From contig NZ_CP108032.1 in assembly GCF_036169555.1 (NCBI RefSeq), positions 7,006,001 to 7,070,000 on the forward strand: a stretch of 64,000 nt of DNA, given 5' to 3'. The DNA is from Streptomyces sp. NBC_00306. GTDB lineage: Bacteria > Actinomycetota > Actinomycetes > Streptomycetales > Streptomycetaceae. The position numbers and the translations under genes were made by a program. Below are positions 16,131 through 23,857 of this stretch, in pieces (within the stretch, counting starts at the first letter, position 1; the number at the start of each line of letters is the position of its first letter). The notes under the pieces were generated by a model, which saw only the letters and a program-made list of their open reading frames with translations, did no database searches and was not told the origin of the DNA.

Positions 16131-17018
16131 GTGAAGCCGCTGAAGGTCGGCGCCGTCATCATCACCATGGGCAACCGTCCGGACGACCTGCGCGCGCTCC
16201 TCGACTCGGTCGCCAAGCAGGACGGCGACCCGATCGAGACCGTGGTCGTCGGCAACGGTGCCCCGGTGACGGGTGTCGAGGACTTCCCGTTCGTCCGGAC
16301 CGTGGATCTGCCCGAGAACCTGGGCATCCCCGGCGGCCGCAACGTCGGCATCGAGGCCTTCGGGCCGTCCGGCTCCGGCGTCGACGCGCTGCTCTTCCTC
16401 GACGACGACGGTCTGCTCCCCGGCACCGACACCGCGGAGCTGGTGCGACAGGCCTTCGCCGACGATCCGAAGCTGGGCATCGTCAGCTTCCGCATCGCCG
16501 ACCCGGAGACCGGCCTCACCCAGCGCCGCCACGTCCCGCGGCTGCGTGCCTCCGACCCGATGCGCTCCTCGCGGGTGACGACCTTCCTCGGCGGCGCCAA
16601 CGCCGTACGCACACAGGTCCTCGCCGAGGTCGGCGGCCTGCCCGACGAGTTCTTCTACGCCCACGAGGAGACGGATCTCGCCTGGCGTGCCCTCGACGCC
16701 GGCTGGGCCATCGACTACCGCGCGGACATGGTGCTGTTCCACCCGACCATGCCCCCGTCGCGGCACGCGGTCTATCACCGGATGGTGGCCCGTAACCGGG
16801 TCTGGCTCGCCCGCCGGAATCTGCCCGCCCCGCTGGTGCCGATCTATCTCGGTGTCTGGGTGCTGCTCACCCTCGCCCGGCGCCCCTCGGTGTCCGCCCT
16901 CAAGGCATGGATGGGCGGCTTCAAGGAGGGCTGGCGGACCCCCTGCGGTCCCCGCCGGCCCATGAAGTGGCGTACGGTATGGCGGCTCACCCGACTGGGC
17001 CGACCTCCTGTCATCTGA
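16131..17018 (+). CDS. Glycosyltransferase family 2 protein
   Basis: About 295 aa with a GT-A fold. It starts KVGAVIITMGNRPDDLRALL, has the acidic metal-binding motif LLFLDDDGLLPG, FLGGANAVRTQVLAEVGG, and the acceptor-side EFFYAHEETDLAWRALDAG typical of rhamnosyl/galactofuranosyl-type GT2 enzymes. GAGGTGA at 16119-16125 lies ideally before the GTG at 16131. A GTG at 16122, overlapping the previous stop, is the alternative start. A C-terminal hydrophobic stretch (PLVPIYLGVWVLLTLARR) may tether it to the membrane. It probably adds a sugar to the exported polymer. Confidence 0.87.
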   Translation: MKPLKVGAVIITMGNRPDDLRALLDSVAKQDGDPIETVVVGNGAPVTGVEDFPFVRTVDLPENLGIPGGRNVGIEAFGPSGSGVDALLFLDDDGLLPGTDTAELVRQAFADDPKLGIVSFRIADPETGLTQRRHVPRLRASDPMRSSRVTTFLGGANAVRTQVLAEVGGLPDEFFYAHEETDLAWRALDAGWAIDYRADMVLFHPTMPPSRHAVYHRMVARNRVWLARRNLPAPLVPIYLGVWVLLTLARRPSVSALKAWMGGFKEGWRTPCGPRRPMKWRTVWRLTRLGRPPVI

Positions 17019-17117
17019 CAAGCTCGGTCCTGAGAGCATCGGGCACGTCCGGGTACCCGGCGCGTCCGACGCCGCGCCCCCATCTGCCGCGCATCTTGAA
17101 GACGAAAGTTTCAACTT

Positions 17118-18047
17118 GTGAGTGACACAACCCACGACGGTGCGATCACGATGACCGCCCCGCCATCCGCCGACCAGGGCCTTTCCGCGGCGGACCTCGC
17201 CGCCAAGTACGGCCTGTCGGTCAGCGGTGCCCGGCCCGGGATGGCCGAGTACATCAGGCAGCTGTGGGGCCGACGCCACTTCATCCTGGCCTTCTCGCAG
17301 GCCAAGCTGACGGCCCAGTACAGCCAGGCGAAGCTCGGCCAGCTGTGGCAGGTCGTGACGCCCCTGCTGAACGCGATGGTCTACTACCTGATCTTCGGGG
17401 TCATCCTGGGGACCAGGGAGGGCATCTCCAACGACGTCTTCATCCCGTTCCTGGTCACGGGCGTCTTCGTCTTCACCTTCACCCAGAGCTCGGTGATGGC
17501 GGGTGTCCGGGCGATCTCCGGCAATCTCGGCCTGGTCCGCGCCCTGCACTTCCCCCGGGCGTCCCTGCCGATCTCCTTCGCCCTCCAGCAGCTCCAGCAG
17601 CTGCTCTTCTCGATGATCGTGCTGTTCGTGATCGCGGTGGGCTTCGGCAGCTACCCGAGTCTGTCCTGGCTGCTGATCATCCCGGCGCTGGTTCTGCAGT
17701 TCGTCTTCAACACCGGCCTGGCGCTCGTCATGGCCAGGCTCGGCAGCAAGACGCCCGACCTCGCCCAGCTGATGCCCTTCATCATGCGGACGTGGATGTA
17801 CGCCTCGGGCGTCATGTACTCCATCCCGATCATGCTGAAGGACAAGCCGGCCTGGATCTCGGACGTCCTCCAGCTGAACCCCGCGGCGGTCTACATGGAC
17901 CTCATCCGCTTCGGTCTGATCGACGGCTACGGCTCGGAGAACCTGCCGCCGCACGTCTGGATGTGGGCCGTGGGCTGGGCGGTCCTCTTCGGCATCTGTG
18001 GATTCGTGTACTTCTGGAAGGCTGAAGAACGGTACGGCCGTGGCTGA
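17118..18047 (+). CDS. ABC-2 type permease, TagG/Wzm-like polysaccharide exporter
   Basis: A 309-aa permease with about six transmembrane segments and a cytosolic N-terminus (to about residue 60) containing FSQAKLTAQYSQAKLGQLWQVVTPLLN, the hallmark of TagG/RfbA-type exporters. The membrane core includes MVYYLIFGVILGT, FLVTGVFVFTFTQSS and the C-terminal VGWAVLFGICGFVYFWKAEERYGRG. It exports a lipid-linked glycopolymer together with the ATPase encoded next, with which it overlaps by 8 nt. About 100 bp separate it from the glycosyltransferase gene, so it may have its own promoter as well as read-through. Confidence 0.9.
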   Translation: MSDTTHDGAITMTAPPSADQGLSAADLAAKYGLSVSGARPGMAEYIRQLWGRRHFILAFSQAKLTAQYSQAKLGQLWQVVTPLLNAMVYYLIFGVILGTREGISNDVFIPFLVTGVFVFTFTQSSVMAGVRAISGNLGLVRALHFPRASLPISFALQQLQQLLFSMIVLFVIAVGFGSYPSLSWLLIIPALVLQFVFNTGLALVMARLGSKTPDLAQLMPFIMRTWMYASGVMYSIPIMLKDKPAWISDVLQLNPAAVYMDLIRFGLIDGYGSENLPPHVWMWAVGWAVLFGICGFVYFWKAEERYGRG

Positions 18048-18822
18048 CAAGAACCTGGGGCGCGTCCCCACAGTGATCGCCGACGACGTGCACATCGTGT
18101 ACCGCGTGCACGGCAGCTCGGGCGGCAAGGGCAGCGCCACCGCAGCCCTGAACAGGATCATCAAGCGCGACAAGGGCGAGTCCCGCGGTGTGCGCAAGGT
18201 CCACGCCGTACGGGGCGTCTCCTTCACCGCGTACCGCGGCGAGGCCATCGGCCTGATCGGCACCAACGGTTCCGGCAAGTCCACCCTGCTGCGGGCCATA
18301 GCCGGCCTGCTCCCCACCGAGCACGGCAAGGTCTACACCGACGGCCAGCCCTCGCTGCTCGGCGTGAACGCCGCGCTGATGGGCGACCTGACCGGTGAGC
18401 GCAATGTCATCCTCGGTGGCCTGGCCATGGGCATGTCGCGCGAGGAGGTCCGCGAGCGATACCAGGACATCGTCGACTTCTCCGGGATCAACGAGAAGGG
18501 CGACTTCATCACCCTGCCGATGCGCACCTACTCCTCGGGCATGGGCGCACGGCTCCGGTTCGCCATCGCGGCGGCCAAGGACCACGACGTCCTGATGATC
18601 GACGAGGCGCTGGCGACGGGCGACCGCAAGTTCCAGATCCGCTCCGAGCAGCGCATCCGGGAGCTCCGGGAGCACGCGGGCACGGTGTTCCTGGTCAGTC
18701 ACAGCCTCGGCTCCATCAGGGACACCTGCGACCGCGTCCTGTGGCTGGAAAAGGGCGAGCTGCTGATGGACGGTCCCACCGCTGAGGTCCTCAAGGCGTA
18801 CGAGAAGGAGACCGGCCGCTAG
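18040..18822 (+). CDS. ABC transporter ATPase, TagH/Wzt-like
   Basis: A 260-aa ATPase of the teichoic-acid/O-antigen exporter class. Walker A is GLIGTNGSGKST, the signature region is TYSSGMGARLRFAIAAA, Walker B is DVLMIDEALATGD, and the H-loop is VFLVSHSLGSI. It lacks a long C-terminal carbohydrate-binding domain, so export is probably of the TagGH kind rather than Wzt with capping. GTG at 18040 lies within the 3' end of the permease gene. It closes the operon, followed by a strong terminator. Confidence 0.92.
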   Translation: MADKNLGRVPTVIADDVHIVYRVHGSSGGKGSATAALNRIIKRDKGESRGVRKVHAVRGVSFTAYRGEAIGLIGTNGSGKSTLLRAIAGLLPTEHGKVYTDGQPSLLGVNAALMGDLTGERNVILGGLAMGMSREEVRERYQDIVDFSGINEKGDFITLPMRTYSSGMGARLRFAIAAAKDHDVLMIDEALATGDRKFQIRSEQRIRELREHAGTVFLVSHSLGSIRDTCDRVLWLEKGELLMDGPTAEVLKAYEKETGR

Positions 18823-18855
18823 GTCCCCGAGGCCGTTTCCTGGACCGGTCCGCGA

Positions 18856-18891
18856 AAAGGCCCCCGCCCTGGCATCCGGGCGGGGGCCTTT
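18856..18891 (+). terminator. Strong terminator of the envelope-polymer operon
   Basis: A perfect 14-bp stem, AAAGGCCCCCGCCC with GGGCGGGGGCCTTT, closes an 8-nt loop 33 nt past the ABC ATPase stop codon. The arm ends in TTT followed by CTG. It separates this operon from the hopanoid operon. Confidence 0.9.
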
Positions 18892-19234
18892 CTGCGTCCT
18901 GTCAGTCGACGGGCCACCGGACGCGCCCGGCGGCGGGCGGGCCTCGGAGCCGGGCCCAGGCGGTCGTGGCCCCGGAACGTCAAGGGCGGGTCAATTCCTG
19001 TCCGGACAGGGATGGTTGACCACGATTGGAGTGTTCTTGTAATGCGCGCAACACCCCGGCGTATCACTGGGCGTTGTACAACGTAAGCTGTACCGGTGCT
19101 GAATCACGGCAAGTGGGGCGATACGCCCTCGGTATCGCCCCCGCCGGGCGGGACCCCCGCAGACGGCGCGACGGGCGGCGTGTCCGAAATAGGATGGATT
19201 GGATCGGCAGTGTAGAACGGGAGATGTGACGGCA
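18892..19234. other. Intergenic region before the hopanoid operon
   Basis: About 340 bp without a convincing protein gene. It contains an AT-richer patch at about 19018-19090, a perfect palindrome at 19072-19083 and a second AT-richer patch at about 19186-19240 just before the small upstream ORF. The hopanoid promoter is expected here, but I could not fix -35 and -10 boxes with confidence. Confidence 0.5.
19072..19083. promoter_or_regulatory. Perfect palindrome CGTTGTACAACG upstream of hpnC
   Basis: The 12-bp self-complementary sequence CGTTGTACAACG lies about 220 bp before hpnC in an AT-richer patch. It is a candidate regulator-binding site for the hopanoid operon. The binding protein is unknown. 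Confidence 0.4.
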
Positions 19235-19297
19235 ATGATCGAAAATCTCCAGCTCCTCGAGGCTTTCGCCGTCCCCTCGCCGGGCAGCCACGTATGA
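19235..19297 (+). CDS. Candidate 20-aa upstream ORF coupled to hpnC
   Basis: An ATG at 19235 (or the in-frame GTG at 19226) reads MIENLQLLEAF and on to a TGA that overlaps the hpnC ATG in an ATGA junction (19294-19297). GGGAG lies at 19219-19223. The exact stop-start overlap suggests translational coupling of hpnC to this peptide. hpnC itself has no clear ribosome binding site upstream of its ATG, which supports coupling. The peptide sequence is not recognised. Confidence 0.4.
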   Translation: MIENLQLLEAFAVPSPGSHV

Positions 19298-20226
19298 CCG
19301 GCACCCGGCAGACACGCGTGGCGACCTCGGCTGATTCCGCACGTGCCACCCTCGACAAGGCCGCGGACGAGAACTTTCCCGTGGCCCCCTTCTTCCTGCC
19401 ACGCGCCTGGCGCGACGATCTGATGGCCGTGTACGGCTTCGCCCGTCTGGTCGACGACATCGGCGACGGCGACCTCGCCCCGGGCGGTGCGGACGCCCGC
19501 CATCTCGGCGTGGACCCGGCCGACGCCGACGACCGCCTCGTGATGCTGGACGCCTTCGAGACCGATCTGCGGCGCGTCTTCACCCCCGACGGCGACGAGA
19601 CGCCGCACCACCCGCTGCTGCGGGGGCTGCTCCCCACCGTGCGGCGCTGCTCGCTCGACCCCGGGCCCTTCGCCGGGCTGATCGCCGCGAACCGTCAGGA
19701 TCAGCTGGTGCGGCGGTACAAGACGTACGACGAACTCCTCGCCTACTGCGAGCTGTCCGCCAACCCCGTCGGCCGGCTCGTCCTCCGGATCACCGGTACG
19801 GCCAGTCCCGAGCGGGTGCGCCGGTCCGACGCCGTGTGCACCGCGCTCCAGATCGTCGAGCACCTCCAGGACGTGACCGAGGACCTCGCGCGCGACCGGA
19901 TCTATCTGCCTGCCGACGACATGCAGCGGTTCGGGGTGACGGAGGCCGATCTGGCCGCGCCGGCCGGGAGTGCGTCGGTGCGTGCCCTGATCGCCTACGA
20001 GTGCGAGCGCGCCTGCCGGCTGCTGGACGAAGGCATTCCGCTGGTCGGCAGCGTCCACGGCCGGCTGCGGCTGCTGCTCGCCGGCTTCGTGGGCGGCGGG
20101 CGTGCCGCCCTCGCCGCGATCGCGGCCGCCGGTCACGACGTCCTGCCGGGACCGCCCAGACCTGCCAGGACAAGGCTGTTGCGCGAAGTCGGAGCAGTCC
20201 TGCGAAGAGCGCGTAGAGAGGGGTGA
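19294..20226 (+). CDS. hpnC: Squalene synthase HpnC (hydroxysqualene synthase)
   Basis: A 310-aa trans-isoprenyl diphosphate synthase-like protein of the squalene/phytoene synthase family. The first aspartate-rich motif is in FARLVDDIGDGDLAPGG and the second region is QIVEHLQDVTEDLARDRIYLPADDM. In the three-enzyme route, HpnD makes presqualene diphosphate, HpnC converts it to hydroxysqualene and HpnE reduces this to squalene. It overlaps hpnD by 4 nt (GTGA). It is the first substantial gene of the hopanoid operon. Confidence 0.93.
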   Translation: MTGTRQTRVATSADSARATLDKAADENFPVAPFFLPRAWRDDLMAVYGFARLVDDIGDGDLAPGGADARHLGVDPADADDRLVMLDAFETDLRRVFTPDGDETPHHPLLRGLLPTVRRCSLDPGPFAGLIAANRQDQLVRRYKTYDELLAYCELSANPVGRLVLRITGTASPERVRRSDAVCTALQIVEHLQDVTEDLARDRIYLPADDMQRFGVTEADLAAPAGSASVRALIAYECERACRLLDEGIPLVGSVHGRLRLLLAGFVGGGRAALAAIAAAGHDVLPGPPRPARTRLLREVGAVLRRARREG

Positions 20227-21167
20227 GCGGGACGATGGAGGGACCGACCGACGTGTCGCCACCGGTGCAGGCCGCGTACAGCTACTGCGAGGCCGTCACC
20301 GGACAGCAGGCGCGTAACTTCGCCTACGGGATCAGGCTGCTGCCGACCGACAAGCGGCAGGCCATGTCCGCGCTGTACGCGTTCTCCCGCCGTGTCGACG
20401 ACATCGGCGACGGCACGCTCGCGCCCGAGGCCAAGCGCGACCGCCTCGAAGTGACGCGGGCCCTGCTGGACCGCGTCCGGCAGGGTGCGATCGCCGAGGA
20501 CGACACCGACCCGGTCGCCGTCGCTCTCGCGGACGCGGCACAGCGCTTCCCGATCCCGCTCGACGGGCTCGACGAGCTCATCGACGGTGTCCAGATGGAC
20601 GTACGCGGCGAGGCCTACGAGACCTGGGACGACCTCAAGGTCTACTGCCGCTGCGTGGCGGGCGCGATCGGACGGCTCTCCCTCGGCGTGTTCGGTACTC
20701 AGCCCGGCGCACGCGGCGCCGAACGCGCTCCCGAGTACGCCGACACGCTGGGCCTCGCCCTCCAACTCACCAACATCCTCAGGGACGTTCGCGAGGACGC
20801 GGCCAACGGGCGCACCTACCTGCCCGCCGACGATCTCGCCAAGTTCGGCTGCTCCGCCGGATTCCACTCGGCGACCCCGCCGGCCGGCTCCGACTTCGCG
20901 GGCCTCGTCCACTTCGAAGTACGGCGCGCCCGGGCCCTCTTCGCCGAGGGCTACCGGCTGCTGCCCATGCTCGACCGGCGCAGCGGTGCCTGTGTCGCCG
21001 CCATGGCCGGCATCTACCGCCGCCTGCTCGACCGCATCGAGCGCGACCCCGAAGCGGTGCTGCGCGGCCGCGTCTCGCTCCCCGGCCGCGAGAAGGCGTT
21101 CGTGGCGGTGCGCGGTCTGTCGGGGCTCGACGCCCGGCACATCACCCGTCAGAGAGGGCGCGCCTGA
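20223..21167 (+). CDS. hpnD: Presqualene diphosphate synthase HpnD
   Basis: A 314-aa squalene/phytoene synthase-family enzyme that condenses two farnesyl diphosphates into presqualene diphosphate. It carries FSRRVDDIGDGTLAPE and ALQLTNILRDVREDAANGRT with YLPADDLAKFG, the two Mg-diphosphate-binding regions. GTG at 20223 overlaps the hpnC stop with GAGAGG just upstream; an ATG at 20235 is a possible alternative. Acts with HpnC and HpnE encoded on either side. Confidence 0.94.
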   Translation: MSGTMEGPTDVSPPVQAAYSYCEAVTGQQARNFAYGIRLLPTDKRQAMSALYAFSRRVDDIGDGTLAPEAKRDRLEVTRALLDRVRQGAIAEDDTDPVAVALADAAQRFPIPLDGLDELIDGVQMDVRGEAYETWDDLKVYCRCVAGAIGRLSLGVFGTQPGARGAERAPEYADTLGLALQLTNILRDVREDAANGRTYLPADDLAKFGCSAGFHSATPPAGSDFAGLVHFEVRRARALFAEGYRLLPMLDRRSGACVAAMAGIYRRLLDRIERDPEAVLRGRVSLPGREKAFVAVRGLSGLDARHITRQRGRA

Positions 21168-21252
21168 TGCCACGGCCCGACACGCACAACCGGCGGGCAA
21201 CCGTCCGGACCGGTCCGGCGTCCCTGACGGCAACGGCCCGAGGGGAGGTCGC

Positions 21253-22638
21253 ATGACGGACGAGGACATGCGTTCCCGGCACGCGGTGGTGATCGGCGGC
21301 GGACTGGCCGGTATCACCGCGGCGCTTCAGCTCGCCGACGCGGGCGTGGGCGTCACTCTCGTCGAAGGCCGCCCACGACTGGGCGGCCTCGCCTTCTCCT
21401 TCCAGCGCGGCGCCCTGACCGTCGACAACGGCCAGCACGTCTATCTGCGCTGCTGCACCGCCTACCGCTGGTTCCTCGACCGCGTCGACGGTGCCGCGCT
21501 GGCCCCGCTCCAGGACCGGCTGGACGTCCCCGTCCTGGACGTGGCCCGCGCCGGCGGACCCCGGCTCGGCCGGCTGCGCCGCACCGCGCTGCCCGTACCG
21601 CTGCACCTCGCCGCCAGCCTCGCCACCTATCCGCATCTCTCGCTCGCCGAGCGGGCGAGTGCGGGACGCGCCGCCCTCGCGCTCGGCAGGCTCGACCCGG
21701 CCGATCCCGCGCTGGACGGCATCGACTTCGCGACCTGGCTCGGGCGGCACGGCCAGTCGCAGCGCACCATCGAGGCGCTCTGGGACCTCGTGGGGGTCGC
21801 GACCCTGAACGCCACCGCGCCCCACGCCTCCATGGGGCTCGCCGCGATGGTCTTCAAGACCGGACTGCTCTCCGAGCCGGGTGCCGCGGACATCGGCTGG
21901 GCCCGGGTGCCGCTCGGTGACCTGCACGACACCCTCGCCCGCAAGGCCCTCGACTCCGCCGGTGTCCGCACCGAGCTGTCGACCCGGGTGCGCGCCGTAT
22001 CCCGCGCGGACCACGGCCGGTGGCACGTCGACATCGCCGGCGAGCGGCTGGAGGCCGACACCGTCGTCCTCGCCGTGGCGCAGCGCGAGGCCCACGACCT
22101 GCTGCCCGAGGGCGCCGTCGAGGACCCCGACCGGCTGCTCGACATCGGCACCGCGCCGATCCTCAACATCCATGTCGTGTACGACCGCAAGGTGCTGCGC
22201 CGGCCGTTCTTCACCGCGCTGGGCACCCCGGTCCAGTGGGTGTTCGACCGTACGGAGGCATCGGGGCTCACGGAGGGTCAGTACCTGGCGCTGTCCCAGT
22301 CGGCCGCCCAGGACGAGATCGACACCCCGGTCGCCGAGCTGCGCGCACGCTATCTGCCGGAGCTGGAGCGGCTGTTGCCCGCCGCCCGCGGTGCGCAGGT
22401 GCGTGACTTCTTCGTCACCCGTGAGCGCACGGCGACCTTCGCACCCTCGCCGGGCGTCGGCAGGCTGCGCCCCGGTGCCCGAACCCGTGCGCCGGGGCTG
22501 TACCTTGCGGGCGCGTGGACCGCCACCGGCTGGCCCGCGACCATGGAGGGTGCCGTACGCAGCGGCTTCAGTGCCGCCGGCGCCGCGCTCTCCGCTCTCG
22601 GCCGCTCCCATGAACATCCGCTCAAGGAGGCGGCGTGA
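21253..22638 (+). CDS. hpnE: Hydroxysqualene dehydroxylase HpnE
   Basis: A 461-aa FAD-dependent amine-oxidase-fold enzyme. The dinucleotide-binding motif VVIGGGLAGITAALQLADAG is at the N-terminus, followed by GRPRLGGLAFSF. The C-terminal FAD segment is GLYLAGAWTATGWPATMEGA. It reduces hydroxysqualene to squalene. The ATG at 21253 has GGAGG four nucleotides upstream, which fixes the start; the 85 bp after hpnD are non-coding or a short leader. A GTGA overlap couples it to the prenyl synthase gene. Confidence 0.93.
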   Translation: MTDEDMRSRHAVVIGGGLAGITAALQLADAGVGVTLVEGRPRLGGLAFSFQRGALTVDNGQHVYLRCCTAYRWFLDRVDGAALAPLQDRLDVPVLDVARAGGPRLGRLRRTALPVPLHLAASLATYPHLSLAERASAGRAALALGRLDPADPALDGIDFATWLGRHGQSQRTIEALWDLVGVATLNATAPHASMGLAAMVFKTGLLSEPGAADIGWARVPLGDLHDTLARKALDSAGVRTELSTRVRAVSRADHGRWHVDIAGERLEADTVVLAVAQREAHDLLPEGAVEDPDRLLDIGTAPILNIHVVYDRKVLRRPFFTALGTPVQWVFDRTEASGLTEGQYLALSQSAAQDEIDTPVAELRARYLPELERLLPAARGAQVRDFFVTRERTATFAPSPGVGRLRPGARTRAPGLYLAGAWTATGWPATMEGAVRSGFSAAGAALSALGRSHEHPLKEAA

Positions 22639-23744
22639 GCATCAGTACTGGAACAAGAGGAGAGACCGTGCCGACAGTGCCTTCGGCGAACCCGGCTGAC
22701 GACACCGCAGCGGACGTGGACATCGTCGCGCTGCTGGAGCGCGGGCGGACCATGTCGACGCCGGTGCTGCGTGCGGCCGTGGACCGGCTCGCACCGCCCA
22801 TGGACACCGTCGCCGCGTACCACTTCGGCTGGATCGACGCCGAGGGCCGGCCTTCGGACGGTGACGGCGGCAAGGCCGTGCGCCCCGCGCTCGCCCTGCT
22901 GTCCGCCGAGGCGGCCGGGGCGTCGCCCGAGACCGGCATCCCCGGCGCGGTCGCGGTCGAGCTGGTGCACAACTTCTCGCTGCTGCACGACGACCTGATG
23001 GACGGCGACGAGCAGCGCCGTCACCGCGACACCGTGTGGAAGGTGCACGGCCCGGCGCAGGCGATCCTCGTCGGTGACGCGCTGTTCGCCCTGGCGAATG
23101 AGGTCCTGCTGGAGCTCGGCACGGTCGATGCCGGGCGGGCGACCCGGCGGCTGACCACCGCGACCCGCAAGCTGATCGACGGCCAGGCCCAGGACATCTC
23201 CTACGAGCACCGCGAGCGGGTCACCGTCGAGGAGTGCCTGGAGATGGAGGGCAACAAGACCGGCGCGCTGCTCGCCTGCGCCGTCTCCATCGGCGCCGTG
23301 CTCGGCGGGGCGGACGACCGTACCGCCGACACGCTGGAGGCGTACGGCTACCACCTCGGACTCGCCTTCCAGGCCGTGGACGATCTGCTGGGCATCTGGG
23401 GCGACCCCGTCGCCACCGGCAAGCAGACCTGGAGCGATCTGCGCCAGCGCAAGAAGTCCCTGCCGGTCGTCGCCGCGCTCGCCGCGGGAGGACCCGCCTC
23501 GCAGCGCCTCGGGGAGCTGCTCGCGGCCGACGCCAAGAGCAACGACTTCGACAGCTTCTCCGAGGAGGAGTTCGCCACCCGGGCGGCCCTCATCGAGGAG
23601 GCCGGCGGTCGTGAGTGGACCTCCCAGGAGGCACGCAGGCAGCACGCGATCGCCGTCGACGCCCTGAACGGTGTCGAGATGCCCGCGCACGTCCGGGCGC
23701 AGCTCGTCGCGCTCGCCGACTTCGTCGTCGTCAGGAAGAGATGA
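22635..23744 (+). CDS. Polyprenyl synthetase (farnesyl diphosphate synthase-type)
   Basis: A 369-aa all-alpha trans-prenyltransferase. The first aspartate-rich motif is FSLLHDDLMDGDEQRR (DDxxD) and the second is FQAVDDLLGIWGD (DDxxG-type). It elongates DMAPP with IPP. Its position between hpnE and shc suggests that it supplies farnesyl diphosphate for HpnD, but product length cannot be set from sequence alone. AAGGAGG at 22624-22630 precedes the GTG, which overlaps the hpnE stop. Confidence 0.9.
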   Translation: MSISTGTRGETVPTVPSANPADDTAADVDIVALLERGRTMSTPVLRAAVDRLAPPMDTVAAYHFGWIDAEGRPSDGDGGKAVRPALALLSAEAAGASPETGIPGAVAVELVHNFSLLHDDLMDGDEQRRHRDTVWKVHGPAQAILVGDALFALANEVLLELGTVDAGRATRRLTTATRKLIDGQAQDISYEHRERVTVEECLEMEGNKTGALLACAVSIGAVLGGADDRTADTLEAYGYHLGLAFQAVDDLLGIWGDPVATGKQTWSDLRQRKKSLPVVAALAAGGPASQRLGELLAADAKSNDFDSFSEEEFATRAALIEEAGGREWTSQEARRQHAIAVDALNGVEMPAHVRAQLVALADFVVVRKR

Positions 23745-23857
23745 TCGCTATCGCCTGCACCATATGAATCGCAGTCGCCGGCCGGCGACCGGGCAACCGG
23801 TTGCCGGCCGACGGAGACCCCAGCACAGCAGATCAGCACTGCAACGAAGGGGAAGCC

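Noticed and set aside
15693-18329. An 878-codon minus-strand open frame across the glycosyltransferase and ABC genes
   Set aside because: It spans several real plus-strand genes with recognisable motifs and has no ribosome binding site or domain of its own.
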